Source of the DNA: Acidobacteriaceae bacterium
GTDB taxonomy: Bacteria > Acidobacteriota > Terriglobia > Terriglobales > Acidobacteriaceae
Assembly (NCBI GenBank): GCA_003133425.1
Contig: PKXI01000332.1
Location: 1 to 7,682 of the forward strand
Length of the DNA: 7,682 nucleotides
Direction of reading: 5' to 3'
In this document: positions 1 through 6,246 of the stretch, piece by piece
Numbering within the stretch: position 1 is the first letter of the stretch
How the letters are laid out: each line of letters begins with the position of its first letter
Made by a program: the position numbers and the translations under genes
The notes under the pieces: model-generated
The model's database searches: none
What the model was told of the DNA's origin: nothing
What the model saw: only the letters and a program-made list of their open reading frames with translations

Positions 1-76
1 ATTTTAGCCGGACACTACTGCTAATTTAATTACCCCTGCACAACGGCACCATGACTACTTTGCTACGATGCCGTGA

Positions 77-922
77 CTAGTTTTCAGTGTAGAACTGCGC
101 GATATTACGAAATTTCAGCTGACGGGCGGCCACCAGCAAGTCAATGGGAACGGCTTTGAGTTCGGCCAGGTGCTTTTTGAGTACGTTGCCCAGCAGACCG
201 GTGCCCGCTTCATGATCGGTATGGATGCCGCCCGGCGGCTCGGAAACAATCTCGTCGACGCAGCCAAGCGCGGCCACCTCGGGCGCTGAAATGCGCATGG
301 CTTCTGCGGCCAACTGCTTATGCGAAGCGTCGCGCCACATGATGGCCGCGCAGGACTCGGGCGTGATCACGAAGTAGAGGGCGTTTTCAAGAATCAGCAC
401 GCGGTCGGAGACGGCCAGAGCCAGGGCTCCGCCCGATCCGCCTTCGCCACTGATGACCGAGATGGTGGGAACGCGCAGGCGGGACATCTCAAGAATGTTG
501 CGGGCGATGGCCTCGGCTTGTCCACGTTCTTCGGCGCCCAGGCCAGGATAAGCGCCCGGCAGATCGATGAGGCTGATGACCGGACGGCCGAATTTTTCGG
601 CAATCCTCATGCAGCGCAGTGCCTTGCGATAGCCCTCGGGATGGGGCATACCGAAGTTGCGCTTTACGCGTTCCTTGGTGCTGCCGCCCTTGCGATTGCC
701 GATCACCAGGACCTCTTCGCCGGCGAGGCGCGCCATACCGCAGGCCACGGCCTCATCGTCGCCATAGGCGCGATCCCCGTGAATCTCGCTGAAATCAGTG
801 AAGATCCGCTCGATGAAGTCCATGGGGTAAGGCCGCTGGGGATGACGTGCCCGTTCGATTCTGACCCACGCCGGTGAAACTGCCGGCGCCTGATGGGAAG
901 TTCCGGTTTCCTGTTCGCTCAT
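77..922 (-). CDS. accA: Acetyl-CoA carboxylase carboxyltransferase subunit alpha, N-terminally short
   Basis: With AccD, AccA transfers the carboxyl group from carboxybiotin on AccB to acetyl-CoA, making malonyl-CoA for fatty acid synthesis in the cytoplasm. The 281-residue product matches AccA from about residue 18 onward: an ARHPQRPY segment (25-32), RNFGMPHPEGYRKALR (88-103), the DLPGAYPGLGAEERGQ segment (120-135) and the glycine-rich GEGGSGGALA loop (159-168) typical of the crotonase-fold active site. E. coli AccA, recalled from memory, has about 41 more residues before this block, forming N-terminal helices; these are absent here. The ATG at 922 is chosen because a GGGAGAGG purine run lies about 10 bases upstream. 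A TTG at 1003 would add 27 arginine-rich residues that resemble no AccA sequence. The gene has its own upstream promoter candidate and ends in TAG. A second full-length accA elsewhere in the genome cannot be excluded. Confidence 0.93.
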   Translation of the reverse strand: MSEQETGTSHQAPAVSPAWVRIERARHPQRPYPMDFIERIFTDFSEIHGDRAYGDDEAVACGMARLAGEEVLVIGNRKGGSTKERVKRNFGMPHPEGYRKALRCMRIAEKFGRPVISLIDLPGAYPGLGAEERGQAEAIARNILEMSRLRVPTISVISGEGGSGGALALAVSDRVLILENALYFVITPESCAAIMWRDASHKQLAAEAMRISAPEVAALGCVDEIVSEPPGGIHTDHEAGTGLLGNVLKKHLAELKAVPIDLLVAARQLKFRNIAQFYTEN

Positions 923-968
923 CTTATTCTGGTGCCTCTCCCGGCAGCGTCGCCGTCGGCACTCCTTG

Positions 969-997
969 ATTCTACGGGTAGTAAGCGGTTGGGACAA
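969..997 (-). promoter_or_regulatory. Candidate sigma70-type promoter for accA
   Basis: Read on the minus strand, TTGTCC (992-997, four of six matches to TTGACA) and TAGAAT (969-974, five of six to TATAAT) are separated by exactly 17 bases. Transcription would start near 962, leaving a leader of about 40 bases before the accA ATG at 922. This suggests accA can be transcribed independently of the oxidoreductase operon upstream. The assignment is by eye only. Confidence 0.4.
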
Positions 998-1199
998 ATG
1001 CAATTATCAGTTTTGGATAGGGGAAGGTTGCCTGCTGGCTTCGGGGTTCGGATTATTTCTCAGGTTCCACAGACGAGACCTTGGGCACCGGGATGTCCGC
1101 TGTCTTATTTGTTTTGGTCGTTTCGCAGGTTCAGAATCGAGGGGCACGCGGCACACTGGCCATCGGTATGCCGAGGCGGAAAGGGATTCAAAACAAATG

Positions 1200-1247
1200 C
1201 AGCGAGTCAGCCCCCGCTTCGCGGGGATAGCGGGTCAGCAAGTCAGC
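1200..1247 (-). repeat. Hairpin flanked by imperfect 12-base direct repeats; possible terminator
   Basis: A perfect 6-base stem CCCCGC/GCGGGG (1212-1217 and 1221-1226) closes a 3-base loop. It is bracketed by CAGCGAGTCAGC (1200-1211) and CAGCAAGTCAGC (1236-1247), which match at 11 of 12 positions. A second, weaker hairpin GCAAG/CTTGC can form at 1238-1255. The element begins about 32 bases after the stop of the hoxU-like gene, where a terminator would be expected. There is no immediate U-run on the minus strand, only a looser T-rich stretch about 12 to 20 bases further on. It could be a terminator, an mRNA-stabilising hairpin, or a copy of an interspersed palindromic repeat. Confidence 0.4.
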
Positions 1248-1278
1248 GGGCTTGCGTGTAGGTGCATACAAAGTTCTC

Positions 1279-2004
1279 CTAGAGTGCGCCGTTTGCGTTG
1301 CCGGATCTTTGCGCGGCCAGACGTGATACGGTGTCGCCCTGCTTTACCATCTCGTGGACTGCGAAGCCCTTTTCCGCTAGCGCGCCGGTGGGGCAGGCCT
1401 GGACGCATTTGCCGCAGCCGGTGCAACTGCGGGCATGGCCCCAGTCGTCTTTGAGGTCGCTGACGATGCGGGAGTAGATACCGCGCGAGGCGACTTCCCA
1501 CACATGCGCGCCTTCGATTTCGGCGCAAACCCTTACGCAGCGCGTGCACAGGATGCAGCGATTGTGATCGAGGACGAAGCGCGGATGGGACATGTCGACC
1601 GGCATCCGCGGGTTGTTGTAGGAATAGCGCACGTGGGTTATGCCGAGGGATTGGGCCATCGATTGCAGTTCGCAATGGCTGTTGGAGACGCAGGATGAGC
1701 AGATGTGATTGCGCTCGACAAGGAGTAGTTCGACGGTCATGCGGCGGTATTGCGTGAGTTTTGCCGAGGAGGTCTTGATGGACATTCCATCCTGGATGGG
1801 AGTGGTGCAGGCGGCCAGCAGGCGGTCAGTTCCGGCGAGTTCGACCATGCATACGCGGCATGCGCCGACTGCGCTTAATCCTTTGAGATAGCAGAGCGTA
1901 GGAATCTGCTTTCCATTGGCGCGGGCTGCCTCGAGAATGGTTTCTCCTTCGTGCGCGGTCACCAGTTCACCATCGATGCGGACTGAAATCGTTTTGTTCG
2001 GCAA
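1279..2004 (-). CDS. hoxU: HoxU/NuoG-N-type iron-sulfur diaphorase subunit
   Basis: This is an electron-wire subunit that passes electrons from a NuoF/HoxF flavoprotein through a chain of Fe-S clusters. Domains in the 241-residue product: an N-terminal plant-type [2Fe-2S] fold with C38, C49, C52 and C66; a His-Cys3 [4Fe-4S] site (H100, C102, C105, C111) with HoxU-type rather than NuoG-type His spacing; and two C-terminal [4Fe-4S] sites, C150/C153/C156/C160 and C194/C197/C200/C204. The stretches NHICSSC, DHNRCILCTRCVRVC and EIEGAHVW are very close to cyanobacterial HoxU as I recall it, and the length is that of HoxU (about 240). A TTG start at 2004 is preferred over the ATG at 2085: AAAGGAG lies 7 bases before the TTG, the protein then begins as HoxU does, and the longer form would overlap the upstream gene by 52 bases with unrelated residues. 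No hoxY or hoxH follows. Confidence 0.9.
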   Translation of the reverse strand: MPNKTISVRIDGELVTAHEGETILEAARANGKQIPTLCYLKGLSAVGACRVCMVELAGTDRLLAACTTPIQDGMSIKTSSAKLTQYRRMTVELLLVERNHICSSCVSNSHCELQSMAQSLGITHVRYSYNNPRMPVDMSHPRFVLDHNRCILCTRCVRVCAEIEGAHVWEVASRGIYSRIVSDLKDDWGHARSCTGCGKCVQACPTGALAEKGFAVHEMVKQGDTVSRLAAQRSGNANGAL

Positions 2005-2011
2005 CGGGTTG

Positions 2012-2018
2012 CTCCTTT
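2012..2018 (-). promoter_or_regulatory. Strong ribosome binding site deciding the TTG start of hoxU
   Basis: On the minus strand AAAGGAG is followed by 7 bases and then TTG (2004-2002). It lies inside the 29-base gap after the stop codon of the upstream fusion gene (TGA at 2036-2034). Its position fixes the hoxU start at TTG rather than at the in-frame ATG at 2085, for which I see no equally good site. Confidence 0.75.
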
Positions 2019-2033
2019 CGGGCTCTATCGGTC

Positions 2034-5000
2034 TCACTTCGCACTTGCGGTGATTCTCAGATCGCAGCGAAGACAGCGGCGGCATTCCTCGAGCGCTTCC
2101 TGCGGGCTGAGGCCGGCGACTACTTCATCCTGCGAATGCGCTCTTGCCTGCGCGGGCAGGGCATGGGCGGTGTGGCGGCGGCTGAGGCTTGGCTCACCCG
2201 GCGCCTGGCGGCTGTATTCGAAGTCCGGGAAAATGCGCTCCCAGCGCAGGACTGCGGTTCCCTGGTCAGACTTAAGATTTTGGGGTACCAGGCGCTCATC
2301 AATTTTGCGCGCTGCCTGCTTGCCCCCGCTCATGGCGTTGGACATGTTGGATGCGCCGGTGATGACGTCACCGCCGGCATAGAATCCGGGGCGGCTGGTC
2401 TCAAGCGTGAATCGATCGACGGCGAGCGTGCCTTCCTCCTTGAGTTCAAGGCCGGAGGCGCGGCAGAAGTCCTGGTCAAAGGTTTCACCGACGGCGAGAA
2501 TGACGCTGTCGCATTCGTAGCGTTGCACTTCATCGGTGGGGATGGGGCGGCGACGGCCGGATTTATCGTACTCGCCGAGACGCGTCTTGACGATCTCGAT
2601 GGCCTTTACGCTGCCGTCCGGACCGCCGATGATGCGATGCGGCGCGGCGAGGAAGACGAAGCGCACACCTTCTGCTTCGGCCGCTTCAACTTCCTCTTCG
2701 ATGGCGGGCATGTCTTTGCGCTCGCGGCGATAGAGGATGGTGGCGCTGCCGCCCATGCGCAGAACGGTACGTGCGGAATCGATGGCTGCGTTACCGCCGC
2801 CGATTACGGCCACCTTGGAACCCATCGCGACGTTATTATGACGGGCTACGGACTCAAGGAACGGCAATGCCGGGTAGACGTTCTTCAGCTCGGTTCCGGG
2901 CAGATAGAGCCAGGATTCCTTCCACGTTCCGATGGAGAGGAAGACGGCATCGAAGCTGCTGGCGAGTTCATTGAGCGGAATGTCGAAGCCGACCCTGGTG
3001 TTGAAGACCATCTTTACGCCGACGCCCTCGATGAGATCGAGTTCGCGGCGGAGGACGGACTTGGGCAGGCGGTACTCGGGAATTGCGAAACGCAACATGC
3101 CGCCGGCTTCGCTGCGCTCTTCAAAGATAGTGACATCGTGGCCGAGCATGGCTAGATAGAACGCTGCGGTGAGGCCGGTGGGGCCTGAACCGGCAACGGC
3201 GACCTTGCGGCCGGTAGGCTCGAGTTTGCGCGCACGGATTCGCTCGAGCAGGGGGGCGAAACGGTCAGACTGATAGATTTCGTCGGCGATGAAGCGGTGC
3301 ACCTCGCGCATGTTCACCACTTCGTCGAAGGATTGGCGGCGGCAGCGGTTATCGCAAGGATGCTGGCAAACCCGGCCGGTGGATGCGGGCAAGGGGTTGT
3401 CGAGAACGACGGATTCAAATGCGTCTTCGAGGCGGCCTTCCTGAAAGAGTTCGAGGAAGCGCGGGATATTCATGCGCAACGGACAACTGTTTTCGCAGGG
3501 TGAGAGGGCGAGTTCCTGACAGACGCCTGCGCGGCAGCGGTGAGCGACGATGTGGTCTTCGTACTCCTCGCGGAAGTGGCGGATGGTGGTGAGCACCGGG
3601 TTCGGCGCAGATTGGCCGAGGCCGCAGAGCGAACATTCACGGACCATGCGGCCTAGTTCGTCGAGAAGGGGCAGGTGGTCTGAGGTTCCATCGCCTCTGG
3701 TGATGGCGTTGAGAATGCTGAGCGCTTTGTTGAGGCCGACTCTGCATGGGACACACTTGCCGCAGGACTCGGAATGCGTGAATTCGACAAAGTAGCGGGC
3801 CACATCGACCATGCAATTGTCTTCATCGAGAACGACCATGCCGCCGGAGCCCATGATGGAGCCGATCTGCGCGAGGGATTCGTAGTCGACGGGTGTGTCG
3901 AGCATTTCGACGGGGATGCAGCCGCCGGAGGGTCCGCCGGTTTGCACTGCTTTTACGCGGCGGCCAGCGACTGCGCCTTCGCCGATGTCGTAGATGAAGC
4001 TCTTGAGCGGAGTGCCGAGGGGCATCTCGACCAGACCGGTGTTCTGGATTTTGCCGACGAGCGAAAACACCTTGGTGCCGGGACTCTTGGCGCTACCGGT
4101 CTCAGAAAACCATTGCGGGCCGCGGCTGACGATGGGGGCGATGTTGCACCAGGTTTCTACGTTGTTGATATTGGTCGGCTTGCCATACAGGCCTTTTTGC
4201 GCGGGGAACGGAGGGCGGGGATGCGGGCGGCCGGCGAAGCCTTCAAGCGAAGCGATGAGGGCTGTTTCTTCGCCGCAGACAAAGGCGCCTGCGCCCTGCA
4301 CCAGCTCGATGTTGAAGTTGAATCCGCGGTCGAGGATATTGTTGCCGAGCATTCCATATTCGCGGGCTTGCTCGATGGCGCGCGTGAGACGGCGAACGGC
4401 GAGCGGGTACTCGGCACGCACGTAGACGATGCCTTCGGTGGCGCCCATGACGTAGGCACCGATGATCATGCCCTCGAGCAGCGAATGCGGATCGCCTTCG
4501 ATCTCGTTGCGATTCATGTACGCGCCGGGGTCGCCCTCGTCGGCGTTGCAGATGATGTATTTGACGTCGGACTTGGCCTTGGCAAGGAAGTCCCACTTGT
4601 TGCCGGTGAGGAAACCGGCGCCGCCACGGCCACGCAGCCGGGCTGCCTTGATCTGCTCGATTACCGCGTCTTTGCGGCCGTCGATGAGCACCTTGTAGAG
4701 GGCCTGGTAGCCGCCGACGGCGATGTATTCCTCGATGTCGGAGGGATTGATGAGGCCGCAGTTGCGAAGGACGATCTTCTTTTGGCCTTTGAAGAACGGG
4801 AGCGCGTTCCAATGTGCGATCTTCGGGTAGCCCTGGCCGTATTTCACGTTGGCGGTGATGTGGTCCCACTCTTCGATTTTGCAAAGGATGAGATCGGGGG
4901 GCATGATGCCGCTAGAGATGCCTTCGAGAATGCGGCCTGCGTCGTGGGCCTGCACGCGATGCAAGATGACGAGCGGGCAGCCGGGAAGCCGGACGCCTAC

Positions 5001-5225
5001 GAGCGGCTCCTCAAAGCACGAACCGAAGCAACCGACGCCTGTGAGTTGCACGTCGAGCCCGCTGCCTTGAATGGCCCCGTTCAGGGCGTGAAAGAGTTCT
5101 TCCGCGCCGTTGCCACGGCCACAGGTACCCATGCCCACGGTCAGGCGTGGGACGGCTGGTATCAGCTTGGCCAAGCCGGATTCACGTACAGCGTTAAATG
5201 CGCCGATGTCCTGAATTCGCGGCAT
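2034..5225 (-). CDS. NuoF/HoxF diaphorase fused to GltD/NfnB-type NADPH oxidoreductase
   Basis: A 1063-residue two-flavin fusion. Residues about 25-115 are a thioredoxin-like NuoE-type domain with C35, C66 and C70. Residues about 150-555 are NuoF/HoxF: GRGGAGF (199-205) and NADEGDPGA (227-235) for FMN and NADH, GAGAFVCGEETAL (311-323), and a [4Fe-4S] site from C488, C491, C494 and C534. Residues about 560-975 are GltD-like: N-terminal cluster cysteines C564, C569, C577, C581, C620, C624 and C628; an FAD GxGxxG loop at 679-684; a second Rossmann loop GGGNAA (809-814) followed by YRRER (832-836), a pattern linked to NADPH binding; and a GGD FAD motif at 951-953. The tail carries C1048, C1051 and C1054. 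The ATG overlaps the upstream stop as TAATG. Inferred role: NADPH/NAD(H) electron exchange, perhaps with ferredoxin. Ordinary HoxF and NuoF lack the second half. A hydrogenase or formate dehydrogenase partner encoded elsewhere remains possible. Confidence 0.93.
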   Translation of the reverse strand: MPRIQDIGAFNAVRESGLAKLIPAVPRLTVGMGTCGRGNGAEELFHALNGAIQGSGLDVQLTGVGCFGSCFEEPLVGVRLPGCPLVILHRVQAHDAGRILEGISSGIMPPDLILCKIEEWDHITANVKYGQGYPKIAHWNALPFFKGQKKIVLRNCGLINPSDIEEYIAVGGYQALYKVLIDGRKDAVIEQIKAARLRGRGGAGFLTGNKWDFLAKAKSDVKYIICNADEGDPGAYMNRNEIEGDPHSLLEGMIIGAYVMGATEGIVYVRAEYPLAVRRLTRAIEQAREYGMLGNNILDRGFNFNIELVQGAGAFVCGEETALIASLEGFAGRPHPRPPFPAQKGLYGKPTNINNVETWCNIAPIVSRGPQWFSETGSAKSPGTKVFSLVGKIQNTGLVEMPLGTPLKSFIYDIGEGAVAGRRVKAVQTGGPSGGCIPVEMLDTPVDYESLAQIGSIMGSGGMVVLDEDNCMVDVARYFVEFTHSESCGKCVPCRVGLNKALSILNAITRGDGTSDHLPLLDELGRMVRECSLCGLGQSAPNPVLTTIRHFREEYEDHIVAHRCRAGVCQELALSPCENSCPLRMNIPRFLELFQEGRLEDAFESVVLDNPLPASTGRVCQHPCDNRCRRQSFDEVVNMREVHRFIADEIYQSDRFAPLLERIRARKLEPTGRKVAVAGSGPTGLTAAFYLAMLGHDVTIFEERSEAGGMLRFAIPEYRLPKSVLRRELDLIEGVGVKMVFNTRVGFDIPLNELASSFDAVFLSIGTWKESWLYLPGTELKNVYPALPFLESVARHNNVAMGSKVAVIGGGNAAIDSARTVLRMGGSATILYRRERKDMPAIEEEVEAAEAEGVRFVFLAAPHRIIGGPDGSVKAIEIVKTRLGEYDKSGRRRPIPTDEVQRYECDSVILAVGETFDQDFCRASGLELKEEGTLAVDRFTLETSRPGFYAGGDVITGASNMSNAMSGGKQAARKIDERLVPQNLKSDQGTAVLRWERIFPDFEYSRQAPGEPSLSRRHTAHALPAQARAHSQDEVVAGLSPQEALEECRRCLRCDLRITASAK

Positions 5226-5238
5226 TATTTTTTCTCCT
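5223..5238 (-). promoter_or_regulatory. TAATG overlap and ribosome site coupling the fusion gene to hoxE
   Basis: The hoxE-like gene ends in TAA (5227-5225) and the fusion gene begins with ATG (5225-5223), sharing one base. AGGAG (5238-5234) sits 8 bases before this ATG, inside the end of hoxE. The arrangement predicts translational coupling and matched amounts of the two subunits. Confidence 0.75.
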
Positions 5239-5776
5239 GCGTGAGTGCTCTTACTTCGCGCTGCAAGGTGCGCTCGTTTACGTGACTCAGGATGTGGTGG
5301 TTGACTTCAACCACCGGAGCCAGCGCGCACTGGCCGAAACAGGCGACGGTGCGGATGGTGAACTTGCGGTCAGGCGTAGTGAGCGCGAGTTTGTCTGCCT
5401 CGCTGGATTCGCTGACTTCAGGATCGCTCAGGCCGAGATCGAGGCAGACCTTGGCCAGCAGGTCGCGCGAGCCGCGGGTGTGGCAGGCAGTGCCGCGGCA
5501 GACGCAGATGACGTTGTCGCCTTGCGGATCGAGATTGAAGAGCGCGTAAAAGGTGGCGGCGCTGTAGATTCTGGCCGAAGGGACACCGGTCTGATCCGCG
5601 ATATAGCGCAGCGACTCCATGGAGAGAAACTTGTGCGCGTTGGCGGTTTGGACGGCTTCCAATATTCCCAGCAGGGCACCGGGCTTGTCTTTGTGCTTTG
5701 CGATTACCTGGTCGATGAGTAGCTTTTCGTGAGCTTCAAGGACCTCGTGGACAACTTCACTGGCGGCGGTTGGCAT
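5225..5776 (-). CDS. hoxE: NuoE/HoxE-type [2Fe-2S] subunit
   Basis: First gene of the three-gene operon. NuoE-type proteins hold one [2Fe-2S] cluster in a thioredoxin-like fold and pair with NuoF; the cluster is often viewed as a side store or an exit route for electrons. The 183-residue product has the N-terminal helical part (about 15-80, including SLRYIADQTGVP and the SAATFYALF segment, 72-80) and the four expected ligands C93, C98, C146 and C150 in the motifs CRGTACHTRGS and CFGQC. Length is normal for the family. The ATG at 5776 has GGAGG 4 bases upstream, in a longer GGGGAGGA run. hoxE is used as a symbol because the neighbours are HoxF-like and HoxU-like; nuoE would be equally defensible, and a formate dehydrogenase gamma (FdsG-like) role cannot be ruled out from sequence alone. 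Confidence 0.9.
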   Translation of the reverse strand: MPTAASEVVHEVLEAHEKLLIDQVIAKHKDKPGALLGILEAVQTANAHKFLSMESLRYIADQTGVPSARIYSAATFYALFNLDPQGDNVICVCRGTACHTRGSRDLLAKVCLDLGLSDPEVSESSEADKLALTTPDRKFTIRTVACFGQCALAPVVEVNHHILSHVNERTLQREVRALTQEKK

Positions 5777-5885
5777 GCTTCCTCCCCACCCTGACTACAG
5801 GACCGGCTCCGAGGAGAGGAGACAGGAGATAAAGGAAAAGAGCACTCGCCAACAACAATTGGGATACCTGGCGAAAGAGGATAAT

Positions 5886-5919
5886 GCGCTTTAACGGCAA
5901 GCGCTATCCGTACGCGCTT
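5886..5919. repeat. Three alternating inverted half-sites upstream of hoxE
   Basis: GCGCTT (5886-5891), AAGCGC (5899-5904) and GCGCTT (5914-5919) are spaced by 7 and 9 bases. The middle copy can pair with either neighbour, so two mutually exclusive 6-base stems are possible in RNA; alternatively these are binding half-sites for a regulator. The set lies 110 to 143 bases before the hoxE start codon. Confidence 0.4.
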
Positions 5920-5981
5920 CTCCCCAGAGATTGTCCGTTGGAACATTGATACTGTCCGGTGTGGTTCCGATGTGCCTCAGA

Positions 5982-5997
5982 TCACAGTCGATTGTGA
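5982..5997. promoter_or_regulatory. TCACA-N6-TGTGA dyad, candidate operator
   Basis: A perfect 5-base inverted repeat with a 6-base spacer sits roughly in the middle of the divergent region. The arms are those of a CRP/FNR-family site but in the opposite order (CRP sites read TGTGA-N6-TCACA), so a CRP assignment is not justified. A symmetric DNA-binding dimer controlling one or both divergent units is plausible. Confidence 0.3.
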
Positions 5998-6130
5998 CTA
6001 TTGAGTTTGGCGTGCGGCTAAAGGTAAGGGGCAACGTGGGTTAGGCTGAAAGATCCTCCCCGGAGGAACAGGTTTGGACTCGGAAGTGGCTGCCGAGCAG
6101 TTTCCGGTTTGCCGATCAGGCAATCATAAT

Positions 6131-6162
6131 TTGTTCAGGACTCAAATCCATCTCTATATAAT
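6131..6162 (+). promoter_or_regulatory. Candidate promoter for the NmrA-like gene
   Basis: A perfect TATAAT lies at 6157-6162 inside TATATAAT. The -35 is weak: TTGTTC (6131-6136) sits 18 bases before an overlapping TATATA (6155-6160), or 20 before the perfect hexamer. Transcription would start near 6169, giving a leader of about 78 bases. A TTGCC-N5-GGCAA inverted repeat (6109-6123) lies just upstream of the -35. Confidence 0.45.
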
Positions 6163-6246
6163 TCGGTCTGCATTGAGTTGTGAACGCAGAAATCCCCGGG
6201 TGATGTGAGCACGGATCGTGCAGAAAGTCTGCAATGGAGGAAGGTC

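Larger units (their letters stand above)
923..1278. other. Intergenic region between hoxU-like gene and accA
   Basis: This 356-base gap lies between two minus-strand genes. It contains the candidate accA promoter (969-997) and a repeat-flanked hairpin (1200-1247) just after the hoxU-like stop. Between about 1000 and 1195 I see no convincing gene: open frames there are short, lack ribosome sites and show no recognisable protein motifs. The missing hydrogenase genes (hoxY/hoxH) that might be expected after a hoxU are not here, even as fragments that I can recognise. Confidence 0.6.
5777..6246. other. Divergent intergenic control region between hoxE operon and NmrA-like gene
   Basis: This 470-base region must hold promoters firing in both directions. 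Seen in it: a homopurine-rich plus-strand run at about 5811-5842 (pyrimidine-rich in the hoxE leader), three alternating GCGCTT/AAGCGC half-sites (5886-5919), a TCACA-N6-TGTGA dyad (5982-5997), a TCCTCC-CC-GGAGGA palindrome (6054-6067), a TTGCC-N5-GGCAA inverted repeat (6109-6123) and a TATAAT promoter element for the plus-strand gene (6157-6162). I could not find a convincing -35/-10 pair for the hoxE operon. No small gene with a good ribosome site was found. Confidence 0.6.

Noticed and set aside
43..74. ACGGCA/TGCCGT inverted repeat after the accA stop as a terminator
   Set aside because: The stem is only six bases with a 20-base loop and no U-run follows on the minus strand.
320..877. Plus-strand open frame opposite accA
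   Set aside because: Antisense shadow of accA with low-complexity Ala/Gly/Asp-rich translation.
893..1454. Plus-strand open frames spanning the accA-hoxU gap
   Set aside because: They run into the antisense of accA or hoxU, lack ribosome sites, and their translations are arginine/serine-rich without motifs.
2136..3155. Plus-strand open frame of 339 codons opposite the GltD-like half
   Set aside because: Antisense shadow of a confidently identified gene in GC-rich DNA; no ribosome site and no known motifs.
3774..5285. Long plus-strand open frame (503 codons) opposite the fusion gene
   Set aside because: It is the antisense shadow of the NuoF-like coding sequence; the minus strand has all the family motifs in register, and the plus-strand translation has no recognisable domain.
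1279..5776. Part of respiratory complex I (nuoEFG)
   Set aside because: The third subunit is HoxU-sized and lacks the long molybdopterin-like C-terminal part of NuoG, the second is fused to a GltD-like module, and no membrane subunits are adjacent.
5820..5880. Sigma54 promoter for the hoxE operon
   Set aside because: A TGGC...GC-like string on the minus strand does not keep the required spacing and consensus of the -24/-12 elements.
5982..5997. CRP or FNR binding site
   Set aside because: The arms are in the opposite order to the CRP consensus and the FNR consensus does not fit; kept only as an unassigned dyad.
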